A stretch of DNA of 64,000 nucleotides from Muricea muricata (Eukaryota > Cnidaria > Anthozoa > Malacalcyonacea > Plexauridae): the NCBI GenBank assembly GCA_963855995.1, contig OY979727.1, forward strand, positions 7,844,446 through 7,908,445. Reading direction: 5' to 3'. Shown piece by piece: positions 22,212-33,322 of this stretch (position 1 is the first letter of the stretch; each line of letters begins with the position of its first letter). The notes beneath the pieces were generated by a model. It was not told the DNA's origin and searched no databases. It saw only the letters and a program-made list of their open reading frames with translations. A program made the position numbers and the translations under genes.

Positions 22212-22906
22212 AGAATGATTCTCATAGTAATGCATTGCGCGCTTAAGGTTTATGTTGACATGGATTACAGGTCATAGCTCACGTGCATGCTTTTGTAAAT
22301 TTGCATACATTTGCATCCACTGCGTTCGTGTTTATGCACTATATTGCTATGAAATACTTAGGTTTTTTGGAAGAAAATATTAAATATTTGTCAACATGTC
22401 CTCATCAGACACTGATGAGGAATTAAATGTATCACAATACGACGTTGAAGACGATCTTAATGTGTACAGATCGCCAGTTCACATGACTGGAGGAGCAGTG
22501 AAAGCGTTGCCTGTATTGCCAGCGCCGATTCATACAAGAACTCAGGTAATGCTTAAAGTAAAGTTATTTGTTGCTTTTATACTTGTGGTGTTCGGTTTCA
22601 TAAAATGAAATTTGTTTCTTTGGGCCGTCCACGCTTTGGGAGCGAAGCCATGGCCCGCAATTGTATAAACCAGCTTTTATTTCCGTATAATACAACAAAA
22701 GTTTAACAAAATAACCCTCAATAGTTGAGGTACCGAATTAGCAGTACGATAATTAAATCAACAGAAGGAATATAGCGTCAAGATGCCGCAAATAAGAACA
22801 GATTTTCTCGCACTCTTTTTGCTTACACACTCGCCATTTTCCGTGCACCTTAAAATGGCCGCACAATGTACTCAAGCGCGCAATGCATTACTGTGAGACT
22901 CATTCT
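22212..22906 (+). mobile_element. piggyBac-like element flanked by TTAA
   Basis: Inverted ends of 33 bp with two mismatches: AGAATGATTCTCATAG on the left against AGAATGAGTCTCACAG on the right. TTAA lies at both borders (22208-22211 and 22907-22910). Units C and D carry the empty site aaatatcTTAActacg at about 53360 and 61520. TTAA duplication is diagnostic of piggyBac-type transposition. At 695 bp it lacks a full transposase. Confidence 0.85.
22396..22545 (+). CDS. Acidic first exon inside the piggyBac-like element
   Basis: Starts MSSSDTDEELNVSQYDVEDD and stays open for exactly 50 codons to a donor, CTCAG|GTAATG, in phase 0. Acidic N-termini of this kind are common in piggyBac transposases, so I infer the surviving first exon of the parental transposase. 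A captured host exon is the alternative. No catalytic exon remains. Confidence 0.45.
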
Positions 22907-22997
22907 TTAATTACGCATGCAAAATACAGTCACCAAACCAAAACATCCTGCTACGTCTCGATTCATTTGAGAAGCCACATAAACAACTCGAGCTATT

Positions 22998-23023
22998 GTT
23001 TCACCGGGATATCCCGGTGAAAC
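22998..23023. promoter_or_regulatory. Conserved 26-bp palindrome
   Basis: A perfect palindrome with half-site GTTTCACCGGGAT, about 115 bp from the end of exon 2. It is kept at 53450-53480 and 61610-61640, and with one change and a shorter arm at 28680. Function unknown: a dimeric binding site or RNA stem are possibilities. Confidence 0.4.
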
Positions 23024-23138
23024 ACTCGCTCTCGTTGTTCATATACTACTTCGTTTACATCACGCAAACGAGTGGCTTTGACTGTATTTCACTTGATACC
23101 ACGCATATTGCGAGTACCATGCGTGATAATTTCGCAGT

Positions 23139-23886
23139 TTAGCGTTGTGCTGGAGGGTGTGCACCCCGCCTGCTCCGGGTCAGTAAGGGATGGTCTTCAT
23201 ATAATGCGCCATGCCGTTTGATTAATTTCTGGGATCGCCGGAAATTCCCGCACTGGCCACATGCAATATTTGTATCTATTGACCTGCAACGTGCGGTACA
23301 AAGATCATCGAGTTCAAATTCACTTACAGCTGCAAGAACGGCGTCTACTATTTCCAATGCCTTCGGTAAGGCTTCGTCTAACAGTCGTGCGATGTCTTTA
23401 CGCAAAAGACCGTAATCGCAATAAAGGTAAATGATGAAGTGATGTCTCCACGAGTCAACTCCTGTAATGAAATTGTAAAATAACCTTATTTGAAAATAAG
23501 CTTTACAACAAACGGAGTACATTTCTTAATCGCGTGCCGCCATTGGTCTACAAATAGCGAATGGTCAGATGAATATTTTTATAAAATTTTCTATTCAGTC
23601 ATATAGCTACATTATACGAGTCCAATGAATATTTGTCCCAACCCAGAATGCGTGATTTGGATGCACAGTAACAACTTTGCACCGGCTTAATTTCAATTCA
23701 AACAGGTAAAAAATGATAAACAGAACTTTATATTACCTATTTGTACGTCCTGTTCTACTCCAAGCTCTTCTTTCTTAATACTTCGAGTTTCGGTAAAATC
23801 TAACGGACTTAAAACAAGACAAATTGCCAGAAGGGCCAGCATTGAACGAAACATGTTTTCGGTACTTTGATTCTCAAGTAACAGTT
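23139..23886 (-). CDS. Secreted Cys-containing protein, copy A (two coding exons)
   Basis: Exon 1 coding part is 23737-23854 (118 nt; 5' UTR to an acceptor at 23887). It encodes a signal peptide (MFRSMLALLAICLVLSP) and an acidic linker. A donor (ATAG|GTAATA) and acceptor (ttcattacag) define a 275-nt intron. Exon 2 (23139-23461, phase 1) begins GVDSWRHHFII. It contains a probable amphipathic helix (LLDEALPKALEIVDAVLAAV) and cysteines in YLYCDY, LCTARC and ACGQCG. The Cys-x2-Cys pair occurs only in this copy. The tail, with KR and RSRR basic sites, differs from the other copies because of a short insertion and a later deletion. About 146 residues in all. I do not recognise the family; a secreted peptide precursor is one reading. 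ORFs on the opposite strand are shadows. Confidence 0.65.
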
Positions 23887-24070
23887 CTGGAAAATTTACA
23901 ATAGGAGTTTTTTATTTTCAAATTTTTGAATGGCATGATTCGTATCTTTTTTTAATTCTAAAGGTAAAATGGATTGAATTAATTCACATGCACCACTGTC
24001 AGTAGGAATTGTTGACTTTAGGCTTGCTCACGAAATTTTTGCTCTGAGATGGACTGATGGAAGCACAGGA

Positions 24071-24170
24071 ATCCCAACTGGCAGATTGTTTAGTTTCGTC
24101 ACACTTGTTGCATTCTTTGTATAAAGAATGCTGCAAGTGTGACGTAACTAAACAATTTGCAATTTGGGAT
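24071..24170. repeat. Long hairpin upstream of copy A
   Basis: Inverted arms of about 48 bp, containing tttcgtcacacttgttgcat and its near complement, around a short loop. The same hairpin lies at 29746-29847 upstream of copy B. In copies C and D the right arm is deleted (54500 and 62655). It could be a small foldback element or a small-RNA precursor. Confidence 0.6.
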
Positions 24171-24425
24171 ACGTACCTGTGATCGAGGACGAAACTTTTA
24201 ATTCTGAAAATAACCTAGCCGATCTTGTTGTGTCGGTTGAGAAATAAGACAATGTACCAAGCAAGATTCAGCAACCGAGATTATATGATCTTTATATAGA
24301 TCTTTATTCATGCATTAACGTTTTCTTCATGTCCTTGTCACCATCGAGGTGTATATTGCTATACATACAGTTGGATTAGCTCTCTATTCTTATTTAAACA
24401 CAATTAATGTAAAATTAATAGTTAC

Positions 24426-24560
24426 CTTGGTCAGAAAGTCAGGACTATTTTGTTTGTCAAAATAACTATAACTGATTGCTTAAGTATGTTTCATGCGAAA
24501 CCACGATTATTCATAATAAAAGTTTGTAGACGTTCTCTGGTTTTAAACATTTATAAATAC
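24426..24560 (-). promoter_or_regulatory. Promoter and 5' UTR exon of copy A
   Basis: Minus strand: TATTTATAA at 24551-24559, then about 100 nt ending in a donor, TGACCAAG|GTAACT, at 24426. The matching acceptor lies before the ATG exon (ttttccag ending at 23887). I infer a TATA promoter with a spliced 5' UTR. Confidence 0.5.
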
Positions 24561-25089
24561 GAGCTTTTGACTGCCAGTCTGCCGTCTTCAACGTGTAGAT
24601 AAAAGTGAAAGTACGATAATTAAGGTGGTTTACAATTGACCATAACAAAGATGGCGATATGTCGATTTTACCGTGATCCTTTGCAAAAAGTCGATTCTAA
24701 ATGTCCAAAAACAGTCATAACATTAATATCTTAGAGAATCAAAACTAGCAAGAATACATCCGCGAAAACGTATGTTGGCAAGTCAAACTTCTCGCAGCTA
24801 GTATTAAAACTAATTTTGGCTCGCAAAGGATCATGGTGGACAGGCTGGCATCTTTTTTTGCTATAGTCAATTACGCACAGATACAAAGTGATCGAGAAAA
24901 ATGAAATGATAATTCATCCTGTGTACAATTTTGATATATTAAATGACATATTAGTGATTCTTGCTTTGTAAAAAGCGGTATTGTTCCGATAAATGTTTTG
25001 AATTAGCCTAGTGCTCTACTTGCAGGTGGACGAACAGTTCATATGATCGTCGCTATTGCAAAAGGAAAAGGAGTTGTGCTGCGAGTACC
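24561..25089. repeat. Left arm of the promoter inverted repeat, truncated
   Basis: Matches 30236-30920 without the MITE present there. The right arm is missing: after ccgataaatgttttgaatta the sequence jumps to unrelated DNA at about 25008. Confidence 0.6.
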
Positions 25090-25210
25090 TTACACGAAAA
25101 TGGACGGCCCATTCTGCATAATGAACATGCGTGATGCGACATGCGTAGGGACACAAACTTCAAAGGTTCCGACTCGAGTGGCTCTACTGTTTATTCTCTA
25201 TTCTGTGGTT
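25090..25210. mobile_element. Half of a CACAGTATAG-family MITE
   Basis: Matches the right half of 17436-17670, from gcataatgaacatgcgt to the end ctattctgtg. The left half is missing. Confidence 0.5.
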
Positions 25211-25844
25211 GGACTTAGCCACTATTGTTTAATACCAGGCTTATTGAAAATCACATCCGCTCATTACGAGGCTGGATCCGGGGGAACTAACTTGATTAAG
25301 TGATCGGCGGACTTGTAGGAGATGTCAGTCTGATCTTAATGACTATCACTCCTAACTGTCAATTGAACGTATTGATGTCAAATCACAATGTTTGTAGTTT
25401 CTCTTGAATAAACCATTCACATTAGCAATTCACGCATACAAGAAGCAGGAAACAGAAAAAACCACATGCATTCATCAAAATAGGCGTAGGTTCAAAAGAT
25501 TAATAACCTATGGTCGAAGCGTTCCTTACGGGAAAAAGTTTATTTTAAGGAATTTGTTTTTACCGTAATCTTTGCATTGGCCTTATAGGTCTGACTGATC
25601 TAATGATGACTTTCTCCGAAAAAAAATCAAATTTGCAAGAAATGGATTATCAGTGAAAATAGTTTGGGCATCGCATGGAAAATTTCCTTAGTGCTAGAAG
25701 CCAGTGTCACTCAGCGGCGGTCCAGTTGTGAGTCAGATAAATTAGCCTTTTGCAATTTGAAATTCAAAACACCCAAATGTCAATGTCATTGGTTATCTAA
25801 ATTACTCATTAAAAATAACTAGCAAATACGGTAACATCCCTGGA

Positions 25845-27500
25845 ACCATCTAACATATTCCAATTTTACTATATATTTATAATCGAATTCCGTTGTCGAA
25901 AAATCAGGCCTTTTACGTCTTTTTTCATGCCAGCCCAACCAATCAACAGCCTTTGATAAGAAACCAAAATTTCGTGGGCCAGATGTTAGTCAATTTAGTT
26001 GCTAAAGCTCGTTGAACTCAATAGAGACCTTGGCTAGGATTGACATTTCAATTCTTTAATTGGCATTCAACGTGGCAAAATCTCGATTTAAGAAACGAAA
26101 AGAAATGAAAAATTAAGATCTTACCGGAAACTTTGTCATAAACACGCAAGATTAAACAATACATTTTCTTAAGATTTGCGTATTAATTAATTCGTTGTCG
26201 TGACACACAGCAGAAGGGAACTAGCTTGTTAAGAAGTAACAAGGGGGATGTTAACCCATGAGAGAAATAGCAATTTACCTATGATTTAGGTATCAATTAT
26301 TTCTTGATCGTTATACATGACAAAAGGGAAAAGAAATTTTAAGAGATAATTAGGGGACTTTAACTCATGCGTATAGGAGACGGGAGCTGGGGGATAAAAT
26401 CTTTAAATTTTGCAGAGAAATAGCAGTTTTTGGGCAGAAAGTCATCGGACAGTTTTTCGCCGAAAGTAGAATTTTCGTTTTTCGATAAAATTTAAAGAGC
26501 CGAAAAATCACTGCAAATACTTGACTCAGAGCTTCCGAAGATAGGAAATCGCTGTTTGTGCCAAAAATTTCGAAATTTCCCTGTAGGAGCACACCTCAAA
26601 AGTACACTTGCCCGTTAAACATGAGCAAATTGTTGACATTTAGTTATAGTATGAGAAAAAATCTGGAGAAAAGTTTTGTCTTAACTTAATTGATATCCGG
26701 GAAAGCAAGTTATCAACAAATCAATTTCTGATTACTTTGCGCTCAATTCAATTTCGGAATGCATACACTTGTGTGGTCAGCTGGCAATGATATTAAAAGA
26801 CTCTTTGGGTTTCTAATCGCAACAGCAAAAAATTATTCTCTAGCTCTGGTATAGTTGTAGTTTTGACTGCACAGCGCAGGCATGTAGCATGTTTTGAACA
26901 ACTCGACTTGAAAAGTTTGTTCGTCTTGTTGCTCATACGGGATGAAAAACGAACAAAGTCAAGACCAACAGGTACTGTTGACGGCTCCAAAATTTATAAT
27001 ATGACACAACAAACTATTACGTTCCGTCACTTCTACACAGTAGCGTTGCCACCTGACGTTTAAGTCCCGCTATGAACGGAACGAAATGGTAAGCCATATT
27101 CATTTAGGCGTACGCGGGCGCCTAAGTTTTTGGAGAGCAGTGATTATTTTGCACGACTTATCAGGTATTTGCCTGAATTTTACTTCCTAATTTCATTGTT
27201 ATTTTTTCACGACCAAAAACAAGAAAAACCGCTCTCAGCTATTTTTCCTTGTGATAATTAACATTGTTTTTAAGAAATTTCAGCAATACGAACGATATTT
27301 CTAACGTTTCAACAAGTAACTTTCATTTTTTGACTGACTTCCATTTAAAATTTTCCCAATTTCGAGGCCGGCCGGAACTTTTAAATCACAGTAGGACCAA
27401 GTAGATCTAGTTGTAGAATTTGAGAAATAAGAAAAACAATGTATAAAGCAAGATGCGACAGCCAAGATACTTTTAATGTATTGTGTGTGTTCTTTTTCTA
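25845..27500. repeat. Left part of repeat unit B
   Basis: Colinear with 19300-21260, but without the AACTT-flanked element, which makes it the empty-site reference. The minus-strand frame 26793-26990 keeps CSKHATCLRCAV, shared with units A and C. Sequence at 25211-25844 contains a degraded copy of the unit's atccggggg/aactaacttg block and otherwise nothing recognised. Confidence 0.65.
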
Positions 27501-27626
27501 TGAAATAAATTTTTAATCATGCAGCAATGTTTGTTCAAAAATAGTGAATGATGAATGAAAATGTTGTGTGTAATTAGGACTATCATGCAGCGTAAAAATA
27601 ACTCATTTTTGTCAATCTCGTTTTAC

Positions 27627-27787
27627 CTTGAGTTTACGATATTCCTGGATGTGTACCTACCTATACTGATGTGAACTATGTCTTTGCTCTCGACCAAACG
27701 AAATTTAGTCTTGTGACCTGTTGGACTTAGACACCCTTGTTTGATATGTGGCTTATTGCAAATCACATCCGCTTTAATTATAAGAGG
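27627..27787 (-). pseudogene. 'LVESNDR' exon-like block, unit B
   Basis: Same block as at 21406, with a proper donor AAG|GTAAAA at 27627. Four extra bases (ataattaa against atcaa) near its 5' end break the frame relative to the 31.5-kb copy. Confidence 0.4.
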
Positions 27788-28768
27788 CTTAATCCTGGGG
27801 AACTAACTTAATTAGGTGATCAGCGGATTTGCAGCGAATAAACTGCACGCACTCTTTAAAATGAGCATATATTCACAACATTAATAACATACCACAACCT
27901 TTGATTACGCTAGATAAAACCGAAGGCGAACAGAGATTTTGCAAGATATGAAGACCAACTATAGGGTAAATTGCAGAAATGTTTTTGAAATTTGAAAAAA
28001 AATGAAAGGGTCTGAAGTTAGACGACAATAAAAATCCAAAATTCACTGTCTCTGATCGTAACCCACGCTAGACACACCTACCCATCCCTGCACGCTGCTC
28101 TCGTGAGAGAAGGCAAACCAAAACTGACACTGAGATAAAATTTACTCTTAACCGTCTCAATAATGATGTGCCGTTTAATCAGTTTACTTTTTTTCACTTA
28201 TATTTATGTTCAGCACAAATGATGTATGTAAAACTTGACAAAATTAGTCATATGAGAATTGGTATGTATAGAAATTGAGCACAATTTTCTTCACTTGTTA
28301 TAAATGACTTGCTTCTTATTAACATTGACCCTAAATAAGACAATAAAAGTGCCATTCAGTTGGAAATATGCATGTATATTCAAATTGCTGTTCAAACAAT
28401 TTCAAAGTTATTTCTCAAATTCATTAATAATTCATGAGCAATTTAGCCAATGACAAACGCCCATTTCATCACGAGATGCCCCTTGGATAATTAACCCGGT
28501 CAAACACCATCAAACAGAGCACAACAATAGCTCATTGTTGCATACGTAATTAAGATGTTTGAGGAAAATCACTAAATTACGTATCACTTAATTACGTCTG
28601 CAAAATGAAGTCACCAAACCAAAACATCCTGCTACGTCTCGATTCATTTGAGAAACCACATAAACAACTCGAGCTTTCTTTCATCGGGATATCCCGGTGA
28701 AACACTCGCTCTCGTTGTTCATATATTACTTCGTTTACACCACGCAAACGAGTGGCTTTGACTGTATT

Positions 28769-29547
28769 TCACTTAATACCACGCATATTGCGAGTGCTAT
28801 GCGTGATAACTTCGCAGTTTAGTGAGATGGCGGGTTGTGCTGAAGGGTGTGCATCCCGCCTGCTCTGTGCGCCACGCCGTTTGATTAATTTCTGGGAGCG
28901 CCGGAAATTACCGTACTGGCCACTGGCAATATTTGTTTCTATTGACCTGCAACGTGCGGTACAGAGATCATCGAGTTCAAATTCACTTACATCTCCAAGA
29001 ACGGCGTCTACTATTTCCAATGCCTTCGGTAAGGGTTCGTATAACATTCGTGCGATGTCTTTACGAAAAAGAGCGTAATCGCAATAAAGGTAAATTATGA
29101 AGTTACGTGTCCACGAGTCAACTCCTGTAACGAAATAGTAAAGTAACCTTATTTGAAAGTTAGCTTTACACCAAACGGAGTACATTTCTTAATCGTGCAG
29201 CAATTGGTCTACAAATAGCGAATGGACAGATAATATTTTTATATGATTTTCTGTGCAGTCTTATGGCTATATTATACGAGTCCAAAGAATATTTGTCCCA
29301 GCCCAGAATGCATGATTTGGATGCACAGTAACAACTTTGCACCGGCTTAATTTCAATTCAAACAGTTAAAAAAATGATAGACAGAACTTTATATTACCTA
29401 TTTGTACGTCTTGTTCCACTCCAAGCTCTTCTTGGTTAATACTTCGAGTTTCGGTAAAATCTAACTGACTTAAAGAAAGGCAAATTGCCAGAAGTGCCAG
29501 CGTTGAACGAAACATGTTCTCGGTAATTTGATTCTCAAGTAACAGTT
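28769..29547 (-). CDS. Secreted protein, copy B (two coding exons)
   Basis: Exon 1: coding 29398-29515, UTR to 29547, encoding MFRSTLALLAICLSLSQLDF, then ETRSINQEELGVEQD. Exon 2: 28769-29124, from acceptor cgttacag, phase 1, with GVDSWTRNFIIYLYCDYALF, a helix-forming PKALEIVDAVL segment and LCTARCRS. The intron is 273 nt. About 158 residues. It keeps the LC-TARC pair but has Ser and Tyr where copy A has the second Cys pair. The C-terminal tail (SLNCEVITHSTR) adds another Cys. Promoter, 5' UTR exon and hairpin are all present upstream, so this is the best candidate for a complete transcription unit. A downstream splice into the 'LVESNDR' block cannot be excluded. Confidence 0.65.
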
Positions 29548-29745
29548 CTGGAAAATTTACAATGGGAGTTTTTTATCTTCAAATTTTTGAATGGCATGAC
29601 TTGCATTCTTTTTAATTCGAAAGGTAAAAAGGATTGAATTAATTCACATGCACTACTGCATGTCAGTAGGGATTGTTGAATTTAAGCTTGCTCAGTCTAA
29701 AGTAAACGAAATTTTTGCTCTAAGATGGACTGATCGAGGCACAGG

Positions 29746-29847
29746 TATCCCAACTTGCAGATTGTTTAGTTTCGTCACACTTGTTGCATTCTTTGTATAA
29801 AGAACGCAGCAAGTGTGACGTAACTAAGCAATCTGCAAGTTGGGATA
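29746..29847. repeat. Long hairpin upstream of copy B (small-RNA precursor-like)
   Basis: Arms 29746-29794 and 29799-29847 pair over 49 bp with four mismatches around a 4-nt loop (gtat). It lies in the intron between the 5' UTR exon and exon 1, so it could be transcribed with the gene. Confidence 0.65.
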
Positions 29848-30090
29848 CCTGTGATCAAGGACGAAGCTTTTAATTCTGAAAATAATCTAGTTGTATCGGT
29901 TGAGAAATAAGACAATGTACCAAGCTAGATTCAACAACCAAGATTATATATGATCTTTATATAAATCTTTATTCATGCATTAATGTTTTCTTCACGTCCT
30001 TGTCACCATCGAGGTGTATATCGCTATACATACAGTTGGATTAGCTCTCTTCTCGTATTTAAACACAATGAATGTAAAATTAGTAGTTAC

Positions 30091-30235
30091 CTTGGTCAGA
30101 AAGTCAGGACTATTTTGTTTGTCCAAACAACTAAATATGTTTGAATATGTTTCAATGTTCAAAACTGTTTAAATATGTTTAATGCTAAACCGCGATTATT
30201 CATGATAAAAGTTTGGTTTTAGACATTTATAAATA
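30091..30235 (-). promoter_or_regulatory. Promoter and 5' UTR exon of copy B
   Basis: TATTTATAAA on the minus strand at 30226-30235; donor TGACCAAG|GTAACT with last exon base 30091. Same layout as copy A. Confidence 0.5.
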
Positions 30236-31400
30236 CGAGCTTTTGACTGCCAGTCTGCCGTCTTCAACGTGCAGATAAAAGTGAAAGTGCGATAATTAAG
30301 GTGGTTTACAATTGATCATAACAAAGAAGATGGCGATACGTCGATTTTACAGTGATTCTTTGCGAAATGTCGATTCTAAATGTCCAAAAATAGTCATAAC
30401 ATTAATATCTTAGAGAATCAAAACTAGCAAGAATACATTTTATCCCAAAACGTATGTTGACAAGTCAAACTTCTCGCAGCTACAATCCTGGCAAAAATTA
30501 TGTGGACAGTAAGCTTTATAAGCTATTGCAGAGCTACTTTCTCTTAACTCGCGCTGCCCCCCTCTCCCCCCTTTCAATGTTGTAAGTATTAAAATGTAAT
30601 TTGACAACAACTATACACTCAGTTATCATCATGGTCAACATTGGATAGGGAGGAGTGGGGGGAAACCCAATGATTTTCAGTTAATTTAGAAGAAGACGCC
30701 TTCAAATTTTAATGCGCGCGCGCTGTCCATAATAATTTTTGCCAGGATTGTAGAATTAAAACTAATTTTGGCTCGCAAAGCATCACGGTGGACAGGCTGG
30801 CATCTTTTTTGTTACAGTCAATTACGCACAGATACAAAGTGATCGAGAAAAATTAAATAACATATTAGTGATTCTTACTTTGTAAAAAGCGGTATTGTTC
30901 CGATAAATGCTTTGAATTATTGTTCGAATTTTTTGTGATGTGGTGTGCCATGATTCGAATGTTCTTCTGTGTCGGTAGTTGCCTTTGTCAATCACTTTTT
31001 AATTCTTACAATCTATGTTGTGCTTATATTGCTAATCACGCATGGACAAATAACGAAAACATGTATTTTAAGGATGGAAAAATAACGGTTTACTGGCACA
31101 GAGGAACATTCGAATCATGACCCACTGCACGCACAAAAAACTCAGACAATAATTCAAAACCTTTCAGTACCGAAACAATACCGCTTTTTACTTAAAGAAA
31201 GAATCACTATAACACGTCATTTAAGATATCAATATTGTATATAGGATGAATTACTGATCACTTCGTACCTGTATGTAATTGTAAACCACTGTAATTATTG
31301 CACTTTTATTTTTGTCTACCCGATGAAGACTGTAGACTGGCAGTCGAAAGGTCGTATTTGAAAACCTTTGAAAGTCGCGTCTTCAAACTATTATAACTGA
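30226..31400. repeat. Long inverted repeat spanning the promoter
   Basis: The left arm (gactgccagtctgccgtctt, then tggtttacaattg, then aaaaagcggtattgtt) is inverted in the right arm (aacaataccgcttttta at about 31170, attgtaaaccact at about 31280, agactggcagtc at about 31335). The loop carries tattgttcgaat and ttcgaatcatg inverted blocks and an open frame at 30920-31120 with no family resemblance. A shorter version lies at 55915-56690. It may be a foldback element that supplied the promoter. Confidence 0.65.
30483..30750. mobile_element. TA-flanked MITE (Tc1/mariner-like)
   Basis: Perfect 19-bp inverted ends, CAATCCTGGCAAAAATTAT, between TA dinucleotides at 30481-30482 and 30751-30752. Units at 24787 and 56158 carry the uninterrupted gcagctagtattaaaac. 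268 bp, no coding capacity. Confidence 0.85.
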
Positions 31401-31439
31401 TTGGTTGATTAAATCAACGCTAGTGGCAGTTTGATTGAA

Positions 31440-33110
31440 TAGTGAATGAAAATGCTTTGTAAATGTGACAGCGTTAAAATAACTTCTTCTTCTTATCAAT
31501 CTGATTTTACCTTAAGTTACCAATATTCCTGGATGTGTACATACCTATATTGACGTGAACTCTGTCGTTGCTCTTGACCAAATCAAAGTTAGGACTTAGC
31601 CACTGTTGTTTAATACCTGACTGATTGCAAATCACATCCGCTTGATAAGAGGCTTAATCTGGGGGAACTAGCTTAATAAATTAAGTGATTGGCAGACTTG
31701 CTGGGGGATGCTTAGCCATTCATGCATGCAAGCAAGGAGGGAAAAGAATAAACTGCACGGACTCTTAAGAATGAACTTTTTATATTCAAAATATACGGCA
31801 AGCTTTCCTTACGCCAGTGCGCCTTACATTTTAATGGAAGGCATTTGTTTTTAGCATCGTCGTCGAATTTCCGTTGTACTGTCGGTCTTAGGACAAATCC
31901 TTGGGACGGCTTCCTTCGAAAAAAAATCAATTCACGCGAAATGTATTAGCACTTGCTCAGTGAAAGTAATTCAGCCCAATTTTGAGAGAAATTGCTGTTT
32001 GGTTATAATTTACGTATTTGATAATTGATTCGTGGTCATTTGACATAACAGAAGGGAAGTAACTTGTTAAAGACATAACGAGGGGATGTTAACCAATACA
32101 CAGACGGGCGAACTAGACGTGAATATCCTCGAAGTAGTAGTTTAGTGATGATTTTCCTACTAATTAATTCGTGATTGTGTCGCATAACAGAAGGGAACTA
32201 ACTTGTTAAGTGGAAATGAGGGGAAATTTTATATCAAACTATATAGTATCACTATGTATATGGAAGCAGCTCTAAAGGAAAAATATTAATATGTAACAAT
32301 GAAATTCCGGATATGAATAATGGACCCTTTTGAGTATACTTTATTCTCAAAATTTAGCTGGAAAACACAACATTATGTTCACTATCTTTGCGTTTCGCAC
32401 GAAGACGTTTCAGTGGCGGTCACATCATTTGCCCACTCTTGCACATGCACCATAAACATCAGTGGTTACCTCTCCATGAAATTTGAAACCCAAGAATAGA
32501 TCAATATTCTTTCGTCTCGTGATTATTAATTACAGGTCGCATGTACAAACTATGCATGTTCAATTATGATCAGCAGTCTCATCTCAACTGCTTGACCACT
32601 GTTACTGATCGTAGCACGCGCCACACACACCTACCTATCCCTTAGCAAAAATGCAAGAGCAAAACTCACACTCTGTTCAAATTTAGCTCTTAACTCCAAA
32701 TGATGATGAACGTTCAATCAGTTTAATTTTTTTTCACATTCTTTATTATGTTTACCACTACTATAACGTATGTAAAACTTAATAATCGTATTATAATATA
32801 ATGTAATGTTAAAGCAATACCAACTTTTACTTTACATGATGGCTAAATCAGATAACAAAAATAGAAATTAGTTGTAAATATACGCGCTGTATAATATATT
32901 GTCTAATATTATATTTCAAATCCAAATTGTCCAATCATAAAAATTGGTTCACGCCACCTAAATGTGTGATTTTTCTACTGTATTTCACTCAGTACCACGG
33001 GTACTGCGTGTGCCATGGAATTTTCCATGTATCATATTTTTCCATCCAATGGCACGCGTGGAAACAGTGATCGCAGACGATCGTTAAGTTGGGAGGCACA
33101 TATTCATATA
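31440..33110. repeat. Partial unit, left arm of a large inverted duplication
   Basis: Carries the exon-like block and then sequence that reappears inverted at 36480-39860, in matching order: tgatttgcaatc against ggtgatttgcaatg at 39760, caagcaaggaggg against ccctccttgctcg at 39660, gtgtgagttttg at 37470, and tgccatgg at 36540. Apart from the exon block no gene is evident. Confidence 0.6.
31511..31652 (-). CDS. 'LVESNDR' exon-like block, best-formed copy
   Basis: Acceptor-like ccccagattaag at about 31653, donor AAG|GTAAAA after 31511. The 142-nt frame is fully open: SYQADVICNQSGIKQQWLSP, then NFDLVKSNDRVHVNIG, then MYTSRNIGNLR. A 15-nt block present in other copies is missing here without breaking the frame, which suggests coding constraint. 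Family not recognised. Confidence 0.4.
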
Positions 33111-33322
33111 TTCGTGTTCTCTTTCATTACACCATTTGCTCATCATTAGACGAAAACAAACTTCTATTACACTCTTTCACGTAACAAGAGCGCTGTAGAA
33201 TATTCATTAGCATGAAGTAACAATCAAGAGCACTTGTCAATAAATAGCGTTTATTGCTAATCATATTACAACTGGGAATGTTCAATTACACTTACAGTAC
33301 TGCCTAGAAGTAACTTAACACA
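33111..33322. other. Non-coding spacer
   Basis: Nothing recognised. Confidence 0.4.

Noticed and set aside
28752-29078. Plus-strand open frames overlapping exon 2 (also at 23218, 53524 and 61683)
   Set aside because: They recur only because exon 2 is conserved. Splice sites, signal peptide and promoter all support the minus strand.
30920-31120. 66-residue Cys-containing protein in the loop of the inverted repeat
   Set aside because: The copy at 56.2 kb does not keep the frame, and no splice or promoter context was found.
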